From assembly GCF_024713975.1 (NCBI RefSeq), contig NC_091099.1, positions 17,527,501 to 17,591,500 of the forward strand: DNA of 64,000 bases, read 5' to 3'. Positions within the stretch are counted from its first letter, which is position 1. Every line of letters begins with the position of its first letter. Source of the DNA: Paralichthys olivaceus. Lineage: Eukaryota > Chordata > Actinopteri > Pleuronectiformes > Paralichthyidae. Made by a program: the position numbers and the translations under genes. The notes under the pieces were generated by a model. That model was not told the DNA's origin. It saw nothing but the letters and a program-made list of their open reading frames with translations, and searched no databases. Positions 15,167-25,715 of this stretch are shown here, one piece after another.

Positions 15167-17912
15167 TTAGTTGCCAGCGCTCTTTGCAGCACCAGCACTG
15201 CTGCTGATGCCCAGGTAGTTGGCTGCGTTGTCTGCAATACCTTGGAGTGGGACGATGACGCCGTCCAAGAGGCCTTTGAGGGTGTTGATCTGTTCCGCAT
15301 CCAGGTTCTGGTAGACATAGTAGAGAGAACCACCCACAACAACGAGGAGCAGGAGCTTGAGCAACACGGACAGAAAGCCTCGTCGGGCTGAGGGTTTCCT
15401 TGAAGAGACGGTACTGCCCGGTCGAGACAAGGACTCTGAGAAAGTGCGGCTCTCAGTGTGGACGCTGCGCAGGACGCGGGACTCATCCAGCCAGTACTCG
15501 CTCGGTTTTACAGGTCGCCCGGCCGCCCCTCGGATCGGACGCCTGCAGCTCGCACTGATCAGAGAAACAATTAAATCAAAGTTTCACATTAACTTGGCAG
15601 AAATAAGGGACTTAAGGACCGACAAAGTAGAACTACATCCGATGATTTTCCTCAGCTGATCATGAGATAACTGTCCAATCTGACAACAAAGACTATGTGG
15701 GGAAAAGATGAGGCTGCTGTCTCTGGAGTTGTTTTTTTATTTCAGAGGTGTCATCTGTTGCAATGAAAATAAAGCTAATTCCATCCACTGCATAACACCA
15801 TGAAATATGGTTAAAAACCCTAGAAAAGCTAGTGACTGAACCTTGAATTAAAACCAAACTACAAGTCAAAGGTCAATTTAATGGCTGTATGAAATCAATA
15901 ATTACCTGATGCCTGTGGGTGTGCTTATCTCATTGGCAAGGATATCTTCAACAACGCTCTTGCTGGCCTTCTTTGGTGTCTCTTCGATAATAACTTCCTC
16001 CACCACCTGTCAATGTAATATAGAAACATGTTCATACACATGGAAACAAAAACTTATATTCCAAGCTGGAGAATATCAAAACATCCCTCACCTTGGTTTG
16101 TCGTCTGCTGCTGGTCCTGGCAGTGACCGGAGCTTTACCTCTGCTCCTCACGGGCTTCTCTACCACAGGAATGGGCTCTGGTTCTGGTTCTGCCTCTTGA
16201 ACAGCAATCTCCTCTGAAAAACCACAGGTGATATAAACAAACAGTGCTCCAGGGGGATACAGAGTGTTTTCACAAAACGTAACCTGGTAAACCTTGGTAA
16301 ACTTGTATGATGGAGGATATTTATGTTTTTTGGGGGTAAAGAGTGGAATTTACAAAGATTATGAGCAGTGTGTTGTCAGAGCTCACCATCTTCCTTGTCG
16401 CTGTAGTGGTCAGAGTTTGTGTTGCCGTTCTGGTTAGTATCTGCCTTGGGGAGAGATGTGACATCTGTAGGAGCTTCAGGTTCAACCGGAGGCTCATCCA
16501 AAACCTTCAGTAGCTTCTTCTCATACACTTTACGTGTAGAGCCTGAGCGACGGGGACAAGGATAAATACAATATTGTTACATATTTTAAGAAGATGAGCA
16601 ACCTTACAGATGCATGCATTTGCACCTATCAGTTATTGCATTTATATTCTCTCTCTTTCAGGATCAGTCATGAAAGCAGGTTTCAGTCCAATGTATTCAC
16701 TTATAATAATGGGGATATTGTTTTCTATATGCATTGTTCTAGCATTTCAGTTTCATTATCCTACTCATACTGCAGCAGAGTGGTCTGACACAAAGGCAAA
16801 TGCTGTGAATAACTTTGACTTGACTTTGGCAGTGGCACAATAATTCATAACATTATCCACATATGCTTTGTATGTCTGAACTTTACAATTGTAAAATATC
16901 CTACTTGGTACAGACTGTGGTCTTTAAGTTCCTTAAAAACAAATATATTCATGTATTTACAAAGTTGCCAATGCTACAAAGGTTTTTACATGATAAAAAC
17001 ATCTTGATATATCATTTTCTTATTCTTAGCTATCTTAAAACTAGCCAAATAAAATCTAAATGAGATAAAACAGTAAGTTCCACGTATGTATTTATATTTA
17101 GCCAGGGTAAACTTTTTTATATATATAAAAAAACTGATATTCATACTTGCATCTCAACTCTAATATTAGTTCAAACATGTTAGGAAGCCAAGAAAAAAAT
17201 AGATTTGGTGTTTGAGTTATGATCAAGAAAATAACGACAAAGTTCGATGAACTCGTTAAAAGAAACCAAAGATCTGTTTGAATGTAAGTAAATAGTTGTA
17301 TAATGTAGTTTACAGAAGTGCATAATCATAACAAGGTGATAGTTGGTTTTATACATTTGTGTTTTTAGTCTTTGAATGACTGAAGTGATAGACATGCCTC
17401 CGGGTACTCACCGACAATGGGCCCTGACTCCACACCATGCTTTGCCAGCTGTTGTTTCAGATCTTCATCTGTGAGATCTGTCACCTCCGCTTCTGCTGTG
17501 CGAGGCTTGTCTGTCTTCTTAGTGGCTTTCTGCAGAATAATTCAAGTTTTAAAAAAATCCCACCAAACCCATTACTCACACAGTGTGACTCACGCTTTAA
17601 GATACAGACGATCGCAGCATCAACAAATAAAAGAACCACCAAAAGCTCCATCGTGTCATCAAACTAAAAACAACTTACTCTCCCAGAGCGGCTCTTGTTG
17701 GACACCACGGGGGCGGGCAGCTCCTCGTCGCTGGAGAAGGTGTCTGTTGGCGGGCTCGGCTTGTTGTTCAGCACGGTTAAGTTCTTCAGGTACAGCTGCA
17801 CGTACACTTCTTTCTTGTGCTCTCCGCTGGGAAGTGGCACATTGTTTGCGGAGAGCTCGTTCTTCAGTTTCTCTTTCGTGAGCACCGACGGGTCTGCGAG
17901 GAATTCGGCCAT
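15167..17912 (-). CDS. tmpo: thymopoietin / lamina-associated polypeptide 2, membrane (beta/gamma-like) isoform
   Basis: Six coding exons on the minus strand (17912-17679, 17529-17412, 16542-16387, 16213-16092, 16006-15906, 15554-15167) join with consistent phases to 372 residues plus TAA. It is an inner nuclear membrane protein that binds chromatin, BAF and lamins. Domains: N-terminal LEM-like, DNA-binding (about 5-48, [16 protein letters not shown]...); LEM domain for BAF binding (about 93-136, with [16 protein letters not shown] and [16 protein letters not shown]); an acidic/basic nucleoplasmic linker with [16 protein letters not shown]; the family signature [20 protein letters not shown] just before and across the last junction; and one transmembrane helix (about 305-326) with a lumenal tail of about 46 residues. 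No exon resembling the mammalian LAP2-alpha C-terminus is seen. Alternative exons may be missed. The start ATG is preceded by a GC-rich 5' UTR. Confidence 0.93.
16543..17411. other. tmpo intron 2, no gene
   Basis: AT-rich intron with short open frames but no conserved protein. Mammalian beta isoforms carry extra exons in the linker region, and none is recognisable here. Confidence 0.4.
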
Positions 17913-18420
17913 GCTTCACCTTTCTTGTCTCAATCCGCTGCGAGGTTCGGGGTTTTTTGTTTTGTTTTGCCGCTTCAGTCCGCAGCTGCAAACAACATCA
18001 ACACCCGCGGGAACGTGAGCGAGCAGCGCTGTTGTCAAACACGACTGGCGCCTACCCGCTGCTAGCGGGGGGGAAGCGGGCTGGAGGAAATAAACGCCTC
18101 GTTCCGCCTCTTAGCCTCGGGGTGAGAACACTTCCGGATAGCGCGGAATTTTCGAAAGCAGATACGCGCGAGTGCTGCGAGCGGAGCGGGCGCACAAATG
18201 AAATTTCACCGGCGGTAACGTGGCTGGGTTAGCTTAGCTTAGCTTCACACCGGTGCACTTGCTTCTGTCTGTCCGCGGTCGCAACAAGGCCACGCAACAA
18301 GCAGCGCCGCTATTGGCCGCGGCGCCGCAGTATGCCGAGCGCTGATTGGCCCGCTATGAATGGAAGAGACGCAGGCCGCGGCCACAAAGGAAGCTCGAGC
18401 CGAGCGTTCGGATGATGGTT
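17890..18420 (-). promoter_or_regulatory. tmpo: CpG-rich promoter of tmpo
   Basis: This is the only strongly CpG-rich segment of the window (many CG dinucleotides, GGCGCCG, CCGCGG, CGCGCG). It begins in the tmpo first exon and extends about 0.45 kb upstream. CCAAT-type boxes are present (ATTGGCC near 18311 and ATTGGCCC near 18345, i.e. CCAAT on the minus strand). It fits a TATA-less housekeeping promoter and ends where a hAT relic begins. Confidence 0.7.
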
Positions 18421-18455
18421 CACACAAAACACCCGGCGACATTTCCTCCGTCTCA

Positions 18456-19319
18456 GGGCAGCCCAATTTGGGGCCCGCGGGCCAAGTTTGGCCCGCGACT
18501 GATTTTATTTGGCCCGCGCCTTACCCACTGTATATATTGTAACGGACTGGGGTTTACAGTTATGCAGTCAGTGAGGAGCTTCAAATGGAACTTTTGGAGC
18601 TTCAGTCTGATTCAGACCTCCGTTGCCGGTTTAGAGAGCTTTCTTTACAGGACTTTTACAAATCTGTTCCTGCACACAGATATGGCAAGATCCGCAAACA
18701 TGCACAGGTGATGTTCTCCCTCTTTGGAAGTACCTATGTCTGTGAGCAGGCATTCAGCCTGATGAATCTTAATAAGTCCAAACTGAGAAATGCTTTATCT
18801 GACTCTCACCTTCATAACATTCTCACTCTGTCAGTTAGTCAGCTGGAGCCTGATATTAAGAGACTTGTAAAAACCAAGGACAGGCTTCATGTCTCCCACT
18901 GATAGGCCTACTTCAAATCATAATGTATAGGCCTGGACCTCCAATGTGTCGGAGTATGTTCTGCTCTGTCCTGTGTTACTTTTATTGCACTAAAAAAAAA
19001 TCTTTGTATTTGAAGATACAGGCCCAAGGCCTAGTAATGTTCCATGTCTGTCTTCAAATATTTCATAGTGCTTCAATTATTTTTCTAATTTAAAGAAGAT
19101 AGATTTTATGATTTATTTATTATTTTTTGAACATTAATGTGAAGCACAATAAACATTGTCATTCATTTTTCAAAATGACCTTGTGATAGTGTTGATTTTG
19201 CACATGCATGCTATTTATACCCATATTTAACCTAATATACTGAAAAATTACAATTTTGGCCCACGAGCCTCCCCCCGATTAAATTTTGGCCCTCCAGAGG
19301 GAAGAATTTGGGCACCCCT
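18456..19319 (+). mobile_element. hAT (Charlie-like) DNA transposon relic
   Basis: The ends are an imperfect inverted pair: CAGGGCAGCCCAATTTGGGG at the left and, read from the right, CAGGGGTGCCCAAATTC. The 8 bases flanking each end match only partly, so the target-site duplication is not secure. Inside, only the C-terminal part of a transposase remains (18585-18902), so the copy is internally deleted. A subterminal TTTGGCCCGCG / GGCCCACGAG pair also mirrors itself. Confidence 0.75.
18585..18902 (+). pseudogene. hAT transposase C-terminal dimerisation-domain fragment
   Basis: An uninterrupted 105-codon frame with the features of the hAT dimerisation region: GKIRKHAQVMFSLFGSTYVC, then EQAFSLMNLNKSK and RNALSDSHLHNILTLSVSQ. 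It resembles the C-termini of fish GTF2IRD2/SCAND3/EPM2AIP1-like proteins, which derive from hAT transposases. The catalytic N-terminal two thirds are absent, so it cannot be an active transposase. It is intact over its length, which fits either a young deletion derivative or an unrecognised 3' exon. It lies just upstream of, and divergent from, the tmpo promoter. Confidence 0.7.
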
Positions 19320-19667
19320 GGTCCACTGCACCCACCTCACACACGAGTCGTATCAAGTGACGAGATAACGACGTTAATGGCGGTTTGTTGGAGCTGATTG
19401 TTACCAATGTTATCACAGCGTCAGTTTCTCTTGTGACGGATCACAGGGTTCATGAGAATCTGCTCGAATTTAAAATGTTTTCATTTAATATCATCAGCTA
19501 CCATCAGGGGCCCAGAGATGTCTTATGGGGCCCTGGGCAAACACTGGTTCTTGGGCCCCTGTAGATCAGTGGTATATCAGTTGTTTTCTCAAAAGGCAAC
19601 CAATACACAGAACTGAGGTTGATTCTTCAATTAGCTGGTTAGTCAGTACTTTCCCCCTATAGCAGAT

Positions 19668-20145
19668 TAAAGGGATAGTTCACCCAAAAAGTAAAATGTA
19701 CTCATTATCTACTCACCACAATGGTGATGGAGGGGTGGGGGAAGTGTTTGAGTCCACGAGACACTTTTAGAGTCTCAGGGGTTTACAGCATTGCAGCCAA
19801 ATCCACAATTGAAGTAACTGGTGACCACTTCTTTAAACCTTAAAAAACAACAGACAAAGATGTTACATACCTCCATGCTGCTCTGTGGTGTCATCCAAAT
19901 GTCCGTAACCCCCGACATTCATTTTCTGTACATTCTGACTTGTGTAACAATTTATAAAAGTCTCTAAAATTGTTAATTATCGCCAATGGATCTATAGTTA
20001 AGTTGCCAGACACTGATTTTATACTATTAATCAGCTTGAATTTTTCTTTATCCTCCAGGCCAATAACTTTTTCCCCATGGACACTTGGATGCCATCACAG
20101 GAGCAGTGTGCAACGCTGTTTACACCTGAAACTCCAAAAGTGGAC
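19668..20145. repeat. foldback MITE, TTAAAGGGATAGTTCACC family, copy 1
   Basis: It begins with TTAAAGGGATAGTTCACCCA. The left arm (to about 19925) carries GTTTGAGTCCACGAGACACTT and GTGGTGTCATCCAAATGTCC. An inverted, shorter right arm (about 20078-20145) carries CACTTGGATGCCATCACAGG and CTGAAACTCCAAAAGTG. Further copies are at 32760-33240 and 40050-40275. Confidence 0.7.
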
Positions 20146-21710
20146 CTTGCACAGTTTGTAATTTGTCTCTGTTCGTTGTAGTTCTTTCTCAACGTGTATG
20201 CTGTTGCAAAACTGCAAACAAGACCAACAGGGAAGTGATAGGTAAGGTCAACAAACACCTCAGTTAGAATTCATCACAGCGCAATTAACTTGGTTTAGGG
20301 AAAAGCTGCAGAAACCTACTGTATCTGCCTGTAGTTTGTGAGATAGTTTAGCCTATCGAAGGTTATTCTCTAAGCTACTTCCCCTTATCTTCGATTATGG
20401 GATGTGAAAGTAATTCTAGGATTCTGTTATTCCTTCATATCTGTAGTTACTGACAGGTCAATTGTGGATGTTTACTGTTTTTTTTTTTGAGTAATCGCAT
20501 TATAAAATGATTTACATGTATTAAATATACAAACTGAGCAATACATCTGCAATTTAAAAAAAAAAATCTGATTTATAGTCTCTTGGACCCCCTGTATATA
20601 TACATATGGTTGGTTAACGGGTTAACAACAAGGATAAATTACAGTTACCACAAGCTACACATAGGTGCAAAAAAACGTGATAATGTGCTCATGGACAACA
20701 AAATAAGTAAAGTGAAAAACTAAATTATCAGCAAGAATAGAACAAGAGAGTACAGATTTAGGTCCACATGTATATTTCACAGTTTGGTATTTAAAACAAT
20801 TTTAAGTTGCAGCCTTACAACTGAACAAGCATCAGATTTTTAAAACTTATAACTTGACACTGGACATGAAGAGGGGCTCTGAGAGGCTCTTTTGTTATAG
20901 ATGAAAGAGATTGTCTGTTAAACCTTTTGTTCATCTTACATTTTCAAATAATAATAATAATAATTTAACCTTTCCACTGCTCTTCTCACTACTACACCCC
21001 TGGTTTAAATATTGCAGAATGCAGTGGTGAGCAAATGTTGCAGATGAAAACTGCTGCTATAACAGAAGAGGGCAGCATGAGACACATTATCAGGGTATCA
21101 GCAGGTCTGGAGTTTTATAGCAACACATTTAGTTTCCCCACAAGAAAGGTTCAGAGTGTTAAAATAAATTTTAATTTAATACAGAAAACTCAAATGTTCT
21201 CTCTAGCCTGCTTTAGTTTGTAAGGAGTTCATTTTTTAGAAATGTGCACTATCGAAGTTCGTTATCAACTAGGAACATGAGTCAAATTCTGCTTTTAAAA
21301 CATTAACATATTCAAATTCCTGTTTTTTCTGACCACCAGTCACAAACCTTAAGACACTGCATTTATTAGAAAATATGGAAAACTGCTAATGAACCTCGTT
21401 TTTTTTGCTCAACATTGTGTCAAATGATTGTCCATCGTCTATCCCATACATTATTGTTATAAATGTGATATAAAAATAAATTATTTTTTAACTGTATTGC
21501 TTTTCCCTTATGTTCTTTGTTAAGTGTCATTGTGAAACTGGTATTTAAATTGTGCTCAATGTGGTATTTAAAAGTCTTACATTTAAGTAAGTGAACTCTC
21601 CAGGAACCCCAACAATTCCAAAGAAACCTATTACACTTATTTAAGGTTTCATGTTGCTCAGTATCAAGCCAGCAAATAACCTTGATATAATGGATAGAAG
21701 AAACAACAGG
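20146..21710. other. intergenic, no gene seen
   Basis: AT-rich sequence with short A and T runs and an (AAT)n stretch near 20948. No coding or structured element is recognised. Confidence 0.4.
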
Positions 21711-22200
21711 ATGCTTCAAGAGAAGAAAATGGAAAGTGGGGGGGTTATTATCCACTAAATAAAAAGAATCAAATCAAGAGAAAGCCAAAGAAAGCAAATT
21801 AGTTTTAAGACTATTCCAGAGTTAAAGAGAAATAATAGCATCGGAATGAAGACCAAAGTGTTCTAGCCAGAAAACACCAGTCTACATATTAAATATAACT
21901 GTACAAGGTTTTAGGTAATTTATTTGTTTAGATTATTATCCATCATCAGGGAGGCGCCTGATTTGTCCCAAATTCATTCTGCAGACCCCAAACACACAGC
22001 CAGAGTCATAAAGAGCTATTTTCAGTAACAAGAAGAATGGCAACAGATGATCTGTCCTCCAAGAAGACATAAAGGACAATGAGACTGAATCCACAGACAG
22101 AATGTAGAAAGCTCTCCAAGATGATTAGAACAATGTACTGTAACTGCCATCAAGCTTTCAACTGTGGTCAGTGTTGAGAATGTTGGGCCCGTTTAAAAAA
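21711..22200. repeat. 0.49 kb direct duplication, copy 1
   Basis: Nearly identical to 24729-25222, with only about a dozen differences seen by eye. It starts ATGCTTCAAGAGAAGAAAAT and ends TGTTGGGCCCGTTTAAAAAA. It has no inverted termini and no long reading frame. The A-rich end (TTTAAAAAA) would allow a retroposed origin, but no target duplication is visible. Confidence 0.85.
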
Positions 22201-22424
22201 CCAAGGGTAGTCACAGCAAATACTGATTTGATTCAGGACTTTTTCTTGCTTACTGCATTTAGTATGAAATTAATGAATACATATTCATGGTATTATTTCA
22301 ACAAAACCTTTGAACAATATTGTACGCCAAGAGTAAACAGGACAGCATAAGAGAAAAGAACAAAAAGTGACAATAGCTTTCTTTCATCTGGCCACCAAAC
22401 ACACTTTCTTGTGCTTCTATCTTA

Positions 22425-22665
22425 GTGAGGACACTCCTTGGCATAATGAATTTCCTATCCATTTACCTTAAAAAGCACACCTATATGCCTAACCCTAATC
22501 CTTGCCTTAGTTCTCACCCTGACCCTAATAGCAAGCCTTTAAAAGAAATTTCAAAAAGTGAGGGCTGGCCAAATATCCCCACCTTCCCAAAACGTCCTCA
22601 CTCTGTAAGCTTTATGCTCAAAATGCTCCTCACAAAGATATAAGTACAAGAAACAAACATGCAAA
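22425..22665 (+). repeat. dispersed GAGGACAC/GTCCTCAC repeat
   Basis: GTGAGGACACTCCTTGG at one end and TGCTCCTCACAAAGATATAAG at the other enclose CCTAACCCTAA-like and CCTTCCCAAAACGTCCTCAC sequence. This pattern is common in teleost genomes. Class not assigned. The CCCTAA words are not a telomere array. Confidence 0.4.
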
Positions 22666-24602
22666 CACACACACTTCTATCTTCTTACATGACGATTTGC
22701 TTCTCTCTGTTTTATATTATTGCAAATAGAAATTCGTGGGTGATGGACATTTTATTAGAAGCCTGATAATCCAACTGAACTGCCATTATTGAATCACTGA
22801 ATAAAAACAGCAATGCAGAGGTCTGGAAACAGGCTCTTTTTCTGTATTTACTGACATAGACTTTACAACCTATCAATAAATAATCAATGATGAAAAATAA
22901 TGCCTTCACACATGAGCACAGGAGCATGCTGGTCTCTACCCCCCCTTCCTTCCTGCCATGGGGACAGTGGTTTGAGGTGGCACCATGTGGCTCCCCACCT
23001 GTCCTTCAGAGCTGCCCCTCTGGGGCGTTTTGATGATGTTGCTGCAGAAACCAGGCAATAGATCTCCACTTCAGCTCCAAACCACACAAAAATACAGCAC
23101 TTCACATATACTTCAGCTTTTCCAATGGAGTATCAGCGTAAAAAGTGTAGAGCCCTTGAGAAACACCTCTTAAGTTTTCTTTGTATGTAATTTATACAGA
23201 AAATAAGACTCAGGCCAAGAATCATAGAGGGTGCCTCTTTAAGCATAACAATCATGGCCCCAGAAAAATGATCAAAGCCTGTGCTTTAATCGTCAACATT
23301 CACATTTTCATGACAGATTATTTGAAAAAACAAATCTACAGTCAAATGATTGGCAGGTGGAAGACAAAACAGACAAAAAAGCTGTTCACGAGAATATAAC
23401 TGCCTGTGTGGAGTCACACTGAGACATTTGTGTTGACTAGTCTTAAATGTGAGATGGTGTTGGGAAAAGACGACACATCTCAAACATCTGTGTCCTAGAA
23501 GCGGATTTCTGATCACCTACAAAAACGTTGAACACAAACTCCTCGGTCGAGTTTATCTTGGATTTTACATATTTCTAAATCCCTATTGAGTCGACCACAG
23601 AAGTAGCTTAGGAAAAGTCAACCTTTACCACCCAGAGAATGTCTGATCCAATTCCACTGACACAACGAAACACATACTGGTGAAATTAATCAACGTTATG
23701 AAATTTCCGCACACTGTAAGATCACAGCCGTCATGAGCTGTCATCTCATGGGTGTACATGTGTTGCCTGGTCCAGCTTTACATAATAACCAAACAGTCAG
23801 TTGTATGTTTAGTTTAGCTTTTTAAAATAAGTGTTCATTCTGTTTTACAAAATTCCCACATTAAGATTTTTAAATAACCAAGGCATCCTGGAAAAAAGGT
23901 GTGTTTTCCTGCAATAATCTATCACAACAATCTCTAATCCTTGCAGGATGTTATTACTCACTGCCAAACTAATTAAGATCAAGTCCGAGGCCGTTTCCTG
24001 TACAAAGAGGAGGGTAGGATGCGGGCAGCGGGGGCAGTGTATTTCACAGGAGTTGAGATTTGTGTGTCCTGGCTAAGGAACAGCCATCTAGTAGTGCTCG
24101 CACAGTATATTTTCTTCTGTTGACAATCCAAACTCTACTTAAAAGGACACACACTTAGTTGTAGACATTTCTGTCAGGAGGAAAAATGAGACTGCCTCTC
24201 TGGCCCTTCTTGATGCCCATTTGGCTGCTTGAAGGTTTGTATCATAAGTACTACTCCATGTATTTGCATTACTATTATGATTTGGGCTTGTCCAGTTTTA
24301 TTTGGCCATTGAGTACAAAGGCACACTTGCTCATGTCCTCACTGAACTTCAGGCAAACTACTGTGTATGAACTTATCGTGATTAAAGAATATTTATTAAG
24401 GCCACGCTGAGGCACCCATGGGATGTCATGTTAGATCACTCGGGCTGAAAACCCATCATGACTATTCTATCTTTGTGAAATATATCACATTGACATAAAA
24501 GAATCAACACAGATGTGATCTGTTAGAGCCTCTTCTGCAGCTGCTGTTGTGGCCACTGCAGATATTATAAGGAGCTTCACTGCTGTGAAAGAGTTTGGTC
24601 AA
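22666..24602. other. intergenic, no gene seen
   Basis: Unique-looking AT-rich sequence. The short frames show no family resemblance. An isolated ATG-led frame near 24186 has a hydrophobic start but no splice context or conserved residues. Confidence 0.4.
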
Positions 24603-24720
24603 CTTTACTGTTTTGGTTTACTCTCATGGATCGGCAAAGTTGTGTTCAGCCACAAAAGGCAAAACTCAACACCATAAGATTTGAGATACCACATATTTGA
24701 CTTTGCTCATGGTTCATCAA
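24603..24720. repeat. local repeat A, contiguous copy
   Basis: Contains GGTTTACTCTCATGG, GTTCAGCCACAAAAGGCA and, immediately after, CACCATAAGATTTGAGAT and TTTGCTCATGGTTCATCAA. The same two halves recur 0.6-1.1 kb downstream, separated by about 360 bases (25238-25295 and 25656-25715). Confidence 0.75.
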
Positions 24721-24728
24721 ACGGCAGT

Positions 24729-25222
24729 ATGCTTCAAGAGAAGAAAATGGAAAGGGGGGGGGGTTATTATCCACTTAATAAAAAGAATCAAATCAAGAGA
24801 AAGCCAAAGAAAGCAAATTAGTTTTAAGACTATTCCAGAGTTAAAGAGAAATAATAGCATCGGAATGAAGACCAAAGTGTTCTAGCCAGAAAACACCAGT
24901 CTACATATTAAATATAACTGTACAAGGTTTTAGGTAATTTATTTGTTTAGATTATTATCCATCATCAGGGAGGCGCCTGATTTGTCCCAAATTCATTCTG
25001 CAGACCCCAAACACACAGCCAGAGTCATAAAGAGCTATTTTCAGTAACAAGAAGAATGGCAACAGATGATCTGTCCTCCAAGAAGACATAAAGGACAATG
25101 AGACTGATTCCACAGACAGAGTGTAGAAAGCTCTCCAAGATGATTAGAACAATGTACTGTAGCTGCCATCAATCTTTCAAAACTGTGGTCAGTGTTGAGA
25201 ATGTTGGGGCCATTTAAAAAAA
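24729..25222. repeat. 0.49 kb direct duplication, copy 2
   Basis: Second copy of the block at 21711-22200, same orientation, about 3.0 kb away. A G-run at its start is longer here (G10 against GTG7 in copy 1). It is bracketed by the two forms of local repeat A. Confidence 0.85.
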
Positions 25223-25237
25223 AGAATAAAAGGTCAC

Positions 25238-25715
25238 CTTTACGTTCTGGTTTACTCTCATGGCCCAGCAAAGTTTTGTTCAGCCACAAAAGGCAGCTGC
25301 TAAAAACTCGCTGCACAAAATCCACTCAGCACCAAACAGGTGAAGTCAACAACAAGCTTTTGAACCTAGAGGTCAGTGGTACATTTTACAGCTAAGAGAC
25401 ACATATTTCCCTCAGGAGTTAATGCAAGAATGAATACCTAACTTACTTCCATCAAATGGCCAGAAACATAACGCCAAATGAATAATACCGCGGATTCAAC
25501 ATGCTAACAACTTTCCCAACTTATAGCTTGTTTCACACTGTAGACAACCCTATCCATTGTGTCCCCAAGAATAAACCTGGCTCCCCAACGTTTCAGATAA
25601 CCTATAAATATTATCTTAGTAAAGGGACAATGACAGTGTAAAATAATATAGTGTCAAAACCTAACACCATAAGATTTGAGATATCACATATTTGACTTTG
25701 CTCATGGTTCATCAA
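25238..25715. repeat. local repeat A, split copy
   Basis: First half 25238-25295 and second half 25656-25715, each closely matching 24603-24720. The roughly 360 intervening bases are absent from the contiguous copy. Confidence 0.7.

Noticed and set aside
14977-15486. 169-codon minus-strand frame over the last tmpo exon
   Set aside because: It is an alternative frame of the tmpo terminal exon and 3' UTR. The true frame carries the LAP2 signature and a transmembrane helix.
17417-17881. 154-codon plus-strand frame
   Set aside because: Antisense to tmpo exons 1 and 2, in GC-rich sequence, with a low-complexity Arg/Ser composition.
22480-22530. CCTAACCCTAA-like words suggesting a telomeric remnant
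   Set aside because: Only a few irregular words inside a dispersed repeat, not an array.
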